From Flavobacteriales bacterium (GTDB lineage: Bacteria; Bacteroidota; Bacteroidia; Flavobacteriales_D; Sanyastnellaceae): a stretch of 5,594 nucleotides of DNA. Numbering within the stretch: position 1 is the stretch's first letter; each line of letters starts with the position of its first letter. A model generated the notes under the pieces. The model was given only the letters and a program-made list of their open reading frames with translations, made no database searches and had not been told where the DNA came from. Below are positions 1-5,594 of this stretch, piece after piece. The position numbers were made by a program, and so were the translations under genes. Location: the NCBI GenBank assembly GCA_947464885.1, contig CANHYZ010000167.1:1-5594 (forward strand), written 5' to 3'.

Positions 1-320
1 TGATAGGCGCGACCGAGGAAGAAATACACATCGGGATCGTTGACACTCTTGGCGATAGCTGCGTTCAGGTAGCGAACGGCTTTTGTTTTATCCGCATCAC
101 CGTAAATGGCGCAAGCACCGAATTTGTAGGTGTACTCCGCATGGTTCGGATACAGCGAAACGAGTTGGGAGTAAAGCGGGAAGGCCTTCAGGTAAGCACC
201 TGCTGCGAAAAAAGTGTTGGCGTCTTTGACGAGTTGATCTTCATTGCCTTTCTGGGCGATGGCAAATTGTCCAACAAACATGGCCCATAGGGCGATGACC
301 AATGTTTTTGTACGGTTCAT
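1..320 (-). CDS. Secreted TPR-repeat protein, N-terminal part (3' end beyond window)
   Basis: This reading frame runs leftward from an ATG at 318-320 through 106 codons without a stop and leaves the window, so only the N-terminus is visible. Residues 1-22 look like a signal peptide: a positive start (MNRTK), a hydrophobic core (LVIALWAMFVG) and an end at FAIAQ, with cleavage plausible before Q23. Residues about 27-106 are helical and TPR-like: an AxxxFxxGxYxKAFPLYxQLVxLYPN helix pair, then YKFGACAIYGDADKTKAVRYLNAAI, then DPDVYFFLGRAY. From memory, this arrangement resembles the N-terminal TPR region of Bacteroidota envelope proteins that continue into PD40 (WD40-like) repeats and an OmpA domain, some linked to gliding or type IX secretion. 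The downstream domains are outside the window, so that assignment is inference. It is transcribed divergently from the ccm operon and no functional link to it is visible. No clear Shine-Dalgarno precedes the ATG; the upstream bases are A-rich, as is common in this phylum. Confidence 0.85.
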   Translation of the reverse strand, partial: MNRTKTLVIALWAMFVGQFAIAQKGNEDQLVKDANTFFAAGAYLKAFPLYSQLVSLYPNHAEYTYKFGACAIYGDADKTKAVRYLNAAIAKSVNDPDVYFFLGRAY

Positions 321-501
321 TGTGTTTTCTTTAAAACGGTTTGGCGTGATACTTTTTCTTGTACCAGTGAGGGAGGGAAAGGTTCAAACGCAAGCGGTTG
401 ATCTGTCTTCTTCAATGGATACACCCTTTAACGGGATACACGCATGTAAGGTTACAAGTTCGCTCAATTCGTTCACTGAGCCTTGTGGCTTTCAGGGGGT
501 T
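321..501. promoter_or_regulatory. Divergent intergenic region, presumed promoters for TPR gene and ccm operon
   Basis: These 181 bp separate the start of the leftward TPR gene from the first plausible ccmB start, so promoters for both directions should lie here. I looked on both strands for the Bacteroidota consensus (TTG near -33, TAnnTTTG near -7) and for sigma-70 boxes, and found no convincing pair. A perfect 8-bp direct repeat, GGATACAC, occurs at 417-424 and 434-441. A GTTCRCTSA-like pair occurs at 458-466 and 471-479, and GCTCA/TGAGC (462-466, 477-481) forms a short inverted repeat. No small ORF is convincing. The regulatory role is inferred from position only. Confidence 0.45.
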
Positions 502-1209
502 ATGAAAATAAGGATGTGTACAAAGGGCTGTTGTATTTTTGACGCCGTGCAATCATTTTGGGCGCTATTTAACAAGGAGTTACGCTTGGAGCTAAGGCAG
601 AAACATGCCCTGGCAGGTGTATTACTCTATGTGCTGGCCACTGTTTTCGTCTGTTATCTTGGTTTTGAGCAGATTGAGTCGGCCAAAACCTGGGGAGCGC
701 TCCTCTGGGTAACCGGCGTTTTCACTGCGTTCAATGCTATGCAAAAGACGTTTGTGTCGGAAACAGCCGGAACACATCTTTATATGTATACCCTAGCCAA
801 TCCACGGGCGATCATCCTGGCAAAGGCCATTTACAATGCCCTTCTCATCGCGTTGCTAAATTTATTGAGTGTCTTTTTTTTCATGGTGTTCTTTGGAACT
901 GCCGCTTTTGCTGATGCGGACATGGCCCAGTTTATCGCAGGGCTGTTGCTCGGAAGCACAGGGCTTGGCTTTGCCCTGACCTTTGTGGCCGGCATTGCGT
1001 TTCGTTCGGGAGCCGGCATCGGACTGGTGGCCATTTTGGGCTTCCCGGTGATCATTCCGCTGCTAATTACCATTGTGCGACAAACCACGTTGGCCCTCGA
1101 GGGCGCTTCTGCGGATGCCAACAGTTTAAATGTTGTTGTGCTTATTGTTTTGAACGTTGTGTCGTTTGCGTTGTCTTATATCTTGTTCCCCTACCTTTGG
1201 CGAGAATAA
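502..1209 (+). CDS. ccmB: Heme exporter protein B, CcmB (ABC transporter membrane subunit)
   Basis: CcmB is the integral-membrane subunit of the CcmAB(C) complex; with the ATPase CcmA it uses ATP hydrolysis to release heme-loaded CcmE from CcmC/CcmD. From the ATG at 502 the product is 235 aa. Recognition rests on the conserved N-terminus (FNKELRLELRQKHALAG, about residues 23-39), the FxAFNAMQKTFVSE segment after TM2 (about 74-87), and about six hydrophobic segments (about 38-54, 64-80, 111-134, 142-166, 171-192, 209-231). The LFPYLWRE end is also typical. The start is uncertain. ATG 502 follows a G-rich run only 2 nt away. ATG 514 has an A-rich leader. GTG 547 would give 220 aa, the usual family length. 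The frame stays open further left to 244, but that part lies antisense to the TPR gene or in the spacer and has no CcmB similarity. No ccmA lies beside it, which is notable because ccmA and ccmB are adjacent in proteobacterial operons. ccmC follows after 37 nt. Confidence 0.9.
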   Translation: MKIRMCTKGCCIFDAVQSFWALFNKELRLELRQKHALAGVLLYVLATVFVCYLGFEQIESAKTWGALLWVTGVFTAFNAMQKTFVSETAGTHLYMYTLANPRAIILAKAIYNALLIALLNLLSVFFFMVFFGTAAFADADMAQFIAGLLLGSTGLGFALTFVAGIAFRSGAGIGLVAILGFPVIIPLLITIVRQTTLALEGASADANSLNVVVLIVLNVVSFALSYILFPYLWRE

Positions 1210-1246
1210 AGGCCACCGGAGAAATTGTAGAACCCTGCTGTAAGGA

Positions 1247-2290
1247 ATGAAGAATTGGCTTAAGATTACCTGTATTGGTCTGCTGCTCTACGCAGCGGTA
1301 TTTTCATTGTGGCATCCCATGGGACCGGGCGGTTTGGCCGTGAGTGCCTCCAAGTTGCACCCCGGACGCAATGAATTCAAGTTCACCGGCTATGCTACGC
1401 ACTTTAAAGAGGCCGAGTCTTCTGTACAGGTTTTCCTGTCGGTCGATTCCTCAGCGGTCTATTGCGCCGATGTATTGGAGGTGGTCGATAATGCCAACGT
1501 GATTGTCAGTGTGTTTCTTCCCGATACAATTTCCTCCAAACGTTTTGGTTTTGCTGCCAACAACGATATTGACGGAACCATCATCGTGGATTCGCCGGTC
1601 GGTCATGAAGGCTTTGTCTTTATGCCGGGCACACGCAATGCCGAGTGCACGTATCAAGTAAAAGCGGAGTCGTTCACGCGTTATGGATTTCCCTACCAGC
1701 CCATCATCATCGAGAGCATTCGCAATTTGATGTGGCACGTGCCTATGTGGTTTACCATGTTTGTATTGATGACCATTAGCTTCATCGCAAGCATCCGCGC
1801 ATTGGGTAAGGAAAACGGACGGGTGGATGCCGACCATGATACCCGTGCTTCAGCAGCCGCTTCAGCAGGATTGGTATTCTGCGTATTGGGCTTAGTAACG
1901 GGTTCGTTATGGGCCCGATTTACGTGGGGTGATTGGTGGACCAACGATCCGCAGCTCAATGGCGCCATGGTGGTATTCATGGTGTATGTCGCGTATTTCA
2001 TTCTAAGAAATTCAACGGGTGATGAAGAAAAGCGCGCCCGCCTTTCGGCCATCTTCAACATCTTCGCCTTTGTGCTGATGGTCGTTTTGTTGATGGTGAT
2101 GCCGCGCTTCACTGAAGGGCTTCATCCCGGTAAGAGCGGAAATCCCGCGTTTTCGAAATATGATCTGGATAGTTCGCTGCGTTCGGTGTTTTACCCGGCC
2201 TGTGCAGGGTTCATTTTATTGGGCTATTGGATTTACCGCCTGAACTATCGCATTCAAAAATTGGAACAACATGATGAAACACATGCTTAA
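1247..2290 (+). CDS. ccmC: Heme-handling protein CcmC (CcsA/HemAC family) with extracytoplasmic insertion
   Basis: CcmC binds heme at the outer face of the cytoplasmic membrane and is required to link it to CcmE. The product is 347 aa, against about 245 for E. coli CcmC. TM1 spans about residues 7-23. It is followed by about 130 residues, predicted extracytoplasmic and rich in beta-strand-like sequence (about 28-152), and then the family core. The core holds IESIRNLMWHVPMWF (H164, first heme-ligand histidine), TM2 (167-186), TM3 (204-222), the WWD segment WARFTWGDWWTNDPQLNGA (222-240), TM4 (240-254), TM5 (268-286), GLHPG (H293, second ligand) and TM6 (315-331). The WWD motif has N233 where proteobacterial proteins have Trp (WWxWD). 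The insertion contains cysteines C73 and C134. The start at 1247 touches a TAAGGA run; no better start is seen because TM1 begins at once. The 3' end overlaps the ccmD-like gene by 20 nt. CcmC and CcmF share the WWD domain, but the length, the six TMs and the position beside ccmD/ccmE support CcmC. Confidence 0.92.
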   Translation: MKNWLKITCIGLLLYAAVFSLWHPMGPGGLAVSASKLHPGRNEFKFTGYATHFKEAESSVQVFLSVDSSAVYCADVLEVVDNANVIVSVFLPDTISSKRFGFAANNDIDGTIIVDSPVGHEGFVFMPGTRNAECTYQVKAESFTRYGFPYQPIIIESIRNLMWHVPMWFTMFVLMTISFIASIRALGKENGRVDADHDTRASAAASAGLVFCVLGLVTGSLWARFTWGDWWTNDPQLNGAMVVFMVYVAYFILRNSTGDEEKRARLSAIFNIFAFVLMVVLLMVMPRFTEGLHPGKSGNPAFSKYDLDSSLRSVFYPACAGFILLGYWIYRLNYRIQKLEQHDETHA

Positions 2291-2495
2291 ACGAATATTA
2301 CTCACGCTCCTGATTGCCTTAGCCGGTATACGCATGCAGGCTGCCGATGGCATGGAAGAATTCTTTTATGAAAGCGGCAAAATCAAGGTCGTTATCGGAG
2401 TTGCCTTCATCGTGTTGTTCGGTTTGATAGCCTATATCTGGCGCTTGGATCGTCGCGTGTCGCGCATGGAGCAACAAAAAGGAGGGAAGTCATGA
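2271..2495 (+). CDS. ccmD: Small CcmD-like membrane protein (alternative CcmD family)
   Basis: CcmD is a small membrane protein that stabilises the CcmC-CcmE complex and aids release of holo-CcmE. This 74-aa product has a basic start (MMKHMLKR), a hydrophobic stretch (residues 9-20) ending near MQAADG that looks like a signal peptide or first TM, a short loop (EEFFYESGKIK), one strong TM (about 39-56) and a basic tail (RLDRRVSRMEQQKGGKS) that would face the cytoplasm. The SGKIxVVIxVxxIVLxGLIxYxxxLDRRxxxxE pattern matches my recollection of the Bacteroidota CcmD-like family found between ccmC and ccmE. It is not obviously homologous to proteobacterial CcmD, so the symbol rests partly on position. 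It starts inside ccmC (20-nt overlap; 8 nt if the third in-frame Met codon, at 2283, is used). Its stop overlaps the ccmE start in an ATGA, which implies translational coupling on both sides. Confidence 0.8.
   Translation: MMKHMLKRILLTLLIALAGIRMQAADGMEEFFYESGKIKVVIGVAFIVLFGLIAYIWRLDRRVSRMEQQKGGKS
2479..2485 (+). promoter_or_regulatory. Strong Shine-Dalgarno for ccmE inside ccmD-like gene
   Basis: AAGGAGG lies 6 nt before the ccmE ATG at 2492 and inside the last codons of the ccmD-like gene. It fixes the ccmE start. It stands out because the other starts in this window lack a well-spaced Shine-Dalgarno and Bacteroidota use such sites sparingly. The same bases encode part of the K-G-G-K tail, so the match may be partly accidental. 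Confidence 0.6.
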
Positions 2496-2896
2496 AGAAG
2501 ATGCACGTGGTACTCGTTGTACTCATCGCAGCTGTGGCTGCAATTTTGGTTTCTACTTATACCAAGGCTGTTGACAGTGTGACGTTTGCAGAGGCGACAG
2601 CCAAGGGTGAGAAGCAAGTCAAGGTTGTTGGCACATTCGATAAAACGCATGAAGTGGAATACAATGCCAATGAGGATGCTGACCTGACCAAGTTCTATGT
2701 TCAAGATAGTGAAGGGCGCACGTGCTATGTGCATTTGCGCGACAAGCAAGGCAAACCCATGGGTCTCGAGATGAGTGAAAACGTTACGCTCGAAGGCAAA
2801 ATGGGAAGTGATGGCGTCTTTTATGCCTCGCACATGCTCATGAAATGTCCGAGCAAGTACAACGATCAAAAGCACTCGCTTGCAGCGGAAAACTGA
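2492..2896 (+). CDS. ccmE: Periplasmic heme chaperone CcmE, CxxxY variant
   Basis: CcmE is a membrane-anchored OB-fold protein that receives heme from CcmC, holds it covalently and passes it to CcmF. The product is 134 aa. It has an N-terminal anchor (about residues 5-21, after MKKMH) and then a small beta-barrel domain (about 28-115) with the family pattern KVVGTFDKTHEVEYN, FYVQDSEGRTCYVHLRD and ENVTLEGKMGSDGVFYASHMLMKCPSKY. In the usual proteins the heme vinyl group binds the His of an HxxxY motif at this C-terminal position. Here the aligned residue is Cys: C119-P-S-K-Y123. Cys-type (CxxxY) CcmE is known from Desulfovibrio and archaea, where the Cys binds heme. The tail after Y123 is short (11 residues). 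The start has a clear Shine-Dalgarno and overlaps the stop of the preceding gene by 4 nt. H114 and C78 are other possible ligands. The family call is secure; use of C119 for heme is inferred. Confidence 0.92.
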   Translation: MKKMHVVLVVLIAAVAAILVSTYTKAVDSVTFAEATAKGEKQVKVVGTFDKTHEVEYNANEDADLTKFYVQDSEGRTCYVHLRDKQGKPMGLEMSENVTLEGKMGSDGVFYASHMLMKCPSKYNDQKHSLAAEN

Positions 2897-2899
2897 TTT

Positions 2900-2928
2900 A
2901 ACGGTTCGAATAGAACAGCGTTTTTTTT
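2900..2928 (+). terminator. Terminator-like hairpin between ccmE and ccmF (possible attenuator)
   Basis: AACG-GTTC (2900-2907) can pair with GAAC (2913-2916) and CGTT (2919-2922). This gives an 8-bp stem with a 5-nt loop (GAATA) and a 2-nt bulge (A2917, G2918), followed directly by a T run (eight T's, 2921-2928, two of them in the stem). This is the shape of a rho-independent terminator, but the stem is short and has only four G-C pairs. It begins 4 nt after the ccmE stop and ends 9 nt before the ccmF start. If real, it would reduce ccmF transcript relative to ccmBCDE rather than end the operon. It could be a chance fold. Confidence 0.35.
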
Positions 2929-2937
2929 AAGCTTATT

Positions 2938-5594
2938 ATGGAAGAAATTCAATACCTCAACGAAAATCTATGGCCCGGCATGCTGGGCAATTTTTTTGTC
3001 GTGCTCAGCTTTGTGGCTGCTCTATTCACGGCCATTAGCTATTATCTGGCGACGCGGCACGAGGGGTTAAACAACCCATGGATGAAACCGGCGCGCCTGG
3101 GATTCTATGCGCATGCAGTGGGTGTTTTCGGGGTTATTGCGACCTTGTTTTACATTCTGTTCAACCACCTGTATGAATACAAGTACGCGTGGGACCACTT
3201 GAACAATGCGATGCCGATGAAGTATGTCTTCAGTTGCATGTGGGAAGGGCAGGAGGGCAGCTTTCTCCTTTGGACCTTCTGGCATGTGGTAATTGGTCTG
3301 TTCTTGTTGCGCACCTCGAAGCAATGGGAGCCTTGGGTGATGAGCATTCTGGCGATGGTCCAGTTTTTCTTGGCGAGCATGCTGCTTGGTGTGTACTTCG
3401 GTGAATTCCAATTCGGCAGCAATCCATTTTTACTATTGCGTGAACACCCTATCAACGTAGGGCTTCCATGGACCTTGCGTCCGGATTACTTGTCGCTCCA
3501 GCCATTTATGGATGGCAAGGGATTGAATCCGTTGTTGCAGAATTACTGGATGACGATTCACCCGCCGACACTCTTCCTGGGTTTTGCTTCGACAATCATT
3601 CCGTTTGCGTATGCTATTGCCGGACTCTGGCGTAAGGATTTTCAAGGTTGGATGAAGCCGGCTATTCCTTACGCGTTTTTCGGCGTAATGATTTTGGGAA
3701 CGGGCATTCTCATGGGCGGTGCTTGGGCGTATGAGGCGCTTGGTTTTGGTGGTTTCTGGGCATGGGATCCTGTAGAGAATGCGTCGTTGGTTCCGTGGTT
3801 GTTACTTGTCGCAGGAGCGCACTTATTGGTGATCAATCAGCGCAAGGGGACGAGTGTGTATGCCTCGTTGTTGCTCAACATCAGCTCCTTCATTTTCGTG
3901 TTGTATTCGACCTTCCTCACGCGCAGTGGGGTGCTTGGGGATAGCAGTGTGCACTCGTTTGTGGACAGTGGTATTCTCGCGCAGCTCATGGTGTATCTGT
4001 TGTTCTTCACGGCATGGAGTACGTACTTGATGGTACCCAACCGCCGCTGGCAAATGGGTTATGCTGCGCTGTGTGGTGTGTTGTTTTTATTGGCGCTGGG
4101 CAACTTGATGACCGCTCCCGAGGTAGCTGCTGCCGAACAAGAAAAACTTTTGCCGGGCGAAGGCACCTGGGTTCCTTTACTCACCATTGTGTTTTTGTTG
4201 GCCTCGTTGGTGATGCTCATTGTGGGGTATCGCAAATATTTCCGCGTACCGCAGGAGGAAGAGGAAGACTTGTGGAGCCGTGAATTCTGGATGTTCATCG
4301 GAGCGTTGATTCTAATCCTCTCGTCGATTCACATCACGGTGGTGACGTCGGTGAATGTTGGTAATATTCTATTGGCGCCATTTGAAGGACTCTTCACTTC
4401 GTTGCATCAATCGACGGATTGGGAGGTGTTTAAGCGTATGGCGGATCACCAGTTTTCGGCGCCGGCCGACAAGGAGCGTTTCGATGTGTATCACCGCATA
4501 CAGGTACCGTTGGCGTTTTTGCTCTTTATTATCGTTGCCATTGGTCAGTTCTTGAAATACAAGAAAACGGAGTTCAAGAAGTTCGCGAGTAGCATTGCAT
4601 TAGCCTTGTTGGTTTCGATTGGTATTACTGCCCTCATTGGATGGGCGGTTGAAGTGGAAGCGGCTGAGTTGTCGCTGATTCTTTTGGTATGGGCGTGTGT
4701 GTTTGCCATGGTGGCCAACGCCGATTATGCGTGGCGTGTGATCAAGGGCAAGTTCGATTTGATGGGTGCCAGTGTGGCGCACTTGGGGTTTGCCATGGTG
4801 ATTCTGGGTGCGGTTATTAGCACGTGGCAGAGTCATTTCATTTCGCGCAATCAGCGCGGCAACATCAGTGAGTTGAACGAGGAGTTCAAGAACAATGAGG
4901 ACATGATGATTTTCATGGGCGACACCTTGCCCATGGGTGAATATTTTGTGCATTACAAGGAAAAGGCGAAGCGCGGAGAGCGTGTGTATTGCACGGTGGA
5001 GTATTTCGAGAAGTTGCCCAAGACGTATGCGGAAGGGGAGTATGTGCAGGTGTTTGGTCAGCCGTTCCGTGCCAAGAAGACGCACGTAGCATCGGAGAGT
5101 TTTTTGTCTGATGCGACGGAGGACAGTTTATGGACGGAAGTAACGCCGGCCGAGGTGGATGCGCACAGCGCGGAGGATCTTGCATTGTGGACGCCCGGCA
5201 CGCCCGGTGAGCGCTTGTTTGTGTTGGAGCCTAGTGTGTTGATGTCGCCCAAGGGCAACAGTCGCGAACCGAGTACGAAGCATTTCTTGGGTCACGACTT
5301 GTATACGTTTATCAAGCACACGGATGTGGAGGAGAAGAAGGCGGATGAAGAAGGTTATCTGGAGCCGAAGTCGGCCATCGTGGATTTGCAAACGGACATT
5401 CGTCTAACGGAAATCGTAAGCATGCGCATCGACAGTTTGGTGGAGATTGATTCTCTTCCTGAGGGACTTCCGGAAGGATTGATTGGCAAGAAGGCTTTTG
5501 CGGTGATAACCGATGGCAAGCAGGTGGAGAACGTGATGATTCCGATGATATGGTTACAAGATTCTGTGCCGTTTACGTATCCTGTGGAAAGCAA
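2938..5594 (+). CDS. ccmF: Cytochrome c heme lyase subunit CcmF, extended; C-terminus beyond window
   Basis: CcmF takes heme from holo-CcmE and ligates it to the CXXCH cysteines of apocytochrome c at the outer face of the membrane. The frame is open for 885 codons and runs off the right edge. Family landmarks appear in order: WEGQEGSFLLW (residues 102-112); IHPPTLFLGF with H208 (first periplasmic heme-ligand His); the WWD domain WAYEALGFGGFWAWDPVENAS (263-283); GAHLL with H295 (first TM His); FLTRSGVLGDSSVHSF with H339 (second periplasmic His); and SVAHLGFAMVILG with H615 (second TM His). All four functional histidines and an intact WWD are therefore present. Many TM segments alternate with short loops up to about residue 630. 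A long polar segment follows (about 632 to the edge, predicted periplasmic) containing EPSTKHFLGHDLYTFIK (about 777-793), like the CcmF C-terminal domain. E. coli CcmF is about 650 aa, so this protein is clearly longer; a final TM is expected beyond the edge. The ATG at 2938 is the first Met, and no strong Shine-Dalgarno precedes it. Confidence 0.95.
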   Translation, partial: MEEIQYLNENLWPGMLGNFFVVLSFVAALFTAISYYLATRHEGLNNPWMKPARLGFYAHAVGVFGVIATLFYILFNHLYEYKYAWDHLNNAMPMKYVFSCMWEGQEGSFLLWTFWHVVIGLFLLRTSKQWEPWVMSILAMVQFFLASMLLGVYFGEFQFGSNPFLLLREHPINVGLPWTLRPDYLSLQPFMDGKGLNPLLQNYWMTIHPPTLFLGFASTIIPFAYAIAGLWRKDFQGWMKPAIPYAFFGVMILGTGILMGGAWAYEALGFGGFWAWDPVENASLVPWLLLVAGAHLLVINQRKGTSVYASLLLNISSFIFVLYSTFLTRSGVLGDSSVHSFVDSGILAQLMVYLLFFTAWSTYLMVPNRRWQMGYAALCGVLFLLALGNLMTAPEVAAAEQEKLLPGEGTWVPLLTIVFLLASLVMLIVGYRKYFRVPQEEEEDLWSREFWMFIGALILILSSIHITVVTSVNVGNILLAPFEGLFTSLHQSTDWEVFKRMADHQFSAPADKERFDVYHRIQVPLAFLLFIIVAIGQFLKYKKTEFKKFASSIALALLVSIGITALIGWAVEVEAAELSLILLVWACVFAMVANADYAWRVIKGKFDLMGASVAHLGFAMVILGAVISTWQSHFISRNQRGNISELNEEFKNNEDMMIFMGDTLPMGEYFVHYKEKAKRGERVYCTVEYFEKLPKTYAEGEYVQVFGQPFRAKKTHVASESFLSDATEDSLWTEVTPAEVDAHSAEDLALWTPGTPGERLFVLEPSVLMSPKGNSREPSTKHFLGHDLYTFIKHTDVEEKKADEEGYLEPKSAIVDLQTDIRLTEIVSMRIDSLVEIDSLPEGLPEGLIGKKAFAVITDGKQVENVMIPMIWLQDSVPFTYPVES

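Noticed and set aside
350..357. TACTTTTT as a Bacteroidota -7 box (TAnnTTTG) for ccmB
   Set aside because: The final G is missing and no TTG lies at the right distance; the nearest ones are about 27 bp or under 10 bp upstream.
244..501. Upstream 86-codon extension of the ccmB reading frame
   Set aside because: It lies antisense to the signal-peptide region of the TPR gene and across the intergenic spacer, and has no resemblance to CcmB, whose conserved N-terminus begins after about 547.
2432..2875. 147-codon minus-strand open frame opposite ccmE
   Set aside because: It is antisense to a clearly recognised ccmE over nearly its whole length and shows no family features.
3189..4555. Several short plus-strand frames inside ccmF (for example 3189-3404, 3762-3944, 4014-4283, 4355-4555)
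   Set aside because: All are out of frame within the continuous ccmF coding sequence, which I read through from 2938 to 5594 without a stop; no frameshift is needed.
4600..5085. 161-codon minus-strand open frame opposite ccmF
   Set aside because: It is a shadow of the intact ccmF frame, His- and Arg-rich with no recognisable domain, and results from the G-ending codon bias of ccmF.
5197..5214. ACGCCCGG repeated in tandem within ccmF
   Set aside because: Two 9-bp units encoding TPGTPG; too short to be more than a local loop repeat.
1..5594. Mobile elements, CRISPR arrays, tRNA or rRNA genes, novel defence system
   Set aside because: No transposase, regular repeats or RNA-gene signatures were seen; the window is filled by a metabolic operon with consistent gene order.

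Overview
The window carries most of a System I (Ccm) cytochrome c maturation operon. It is very probably from a member of the Bacteroidota with a mid-range GC content (estimated by eye). That placement rests on four points: a divergent TPR lipoprotein-like or OmpA/PD40-type gene at the left edge; a CcmC carrying a large extracytoplasmic insertion; a small CcmD of the alternative family with a cleavable-looking N-terminus; and a long CcmF. These are family-level impressions from reading the translations; no database search was possible.

Layout. Positions 1-320 (minus strand) hold the N-terminal 106 codons of a secreted tetratricopeptide-type protein that runs off the left edge. Positions 321-501 form a 181-bp divergent intergenic region containing short direct and inverted repeats but no promoter I can recognise. 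From about 502 to the right edge, five genes run on the plus strand: ccmB (502-1209), ccmC (1247-2290), a ccmD-like gene (2271-2495), ccmE (2492-2896) and ccmF (2938 to beyond 5594, open at the right edge). ccmC/ccmD overlap by 20 nt and ccmD/ccmE by 4 nt, so this core is likely translationally coupled. A terminator-like hairpin followed by eight T's sits in the 41-nt ccmE-ccmF gap and could be an attenuator.

How they work together (established for the families). CcmB is the membrane subunit of the CcmAB transporter, whose ATPase releases heme-loaded CcmE. CcmC displays heme through its WWD domain and two histidines and attaches it to CcmE. CcmD helps release holo-CcmE from CcmC. CcmF takes the heme and ligates it to the CXXCH motif of apocytochromes. 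No ccmA, ccmG or ccmH is present in the window.

Most notable points. CcmE has a Cys (CPSKY, CxxxY type) in place of the usual heme-linking His of HxxxY. CcmC has a ~130-residue extracytoplasmic insertion with two cysteines and an altered WWD motif (Asn in place of the usual Trp before the Asp). CcmF is already at least 885 residues, against roughly 650 for the E. coli protein. The system itself is a known pathway, so the novelty lies in these variant details.
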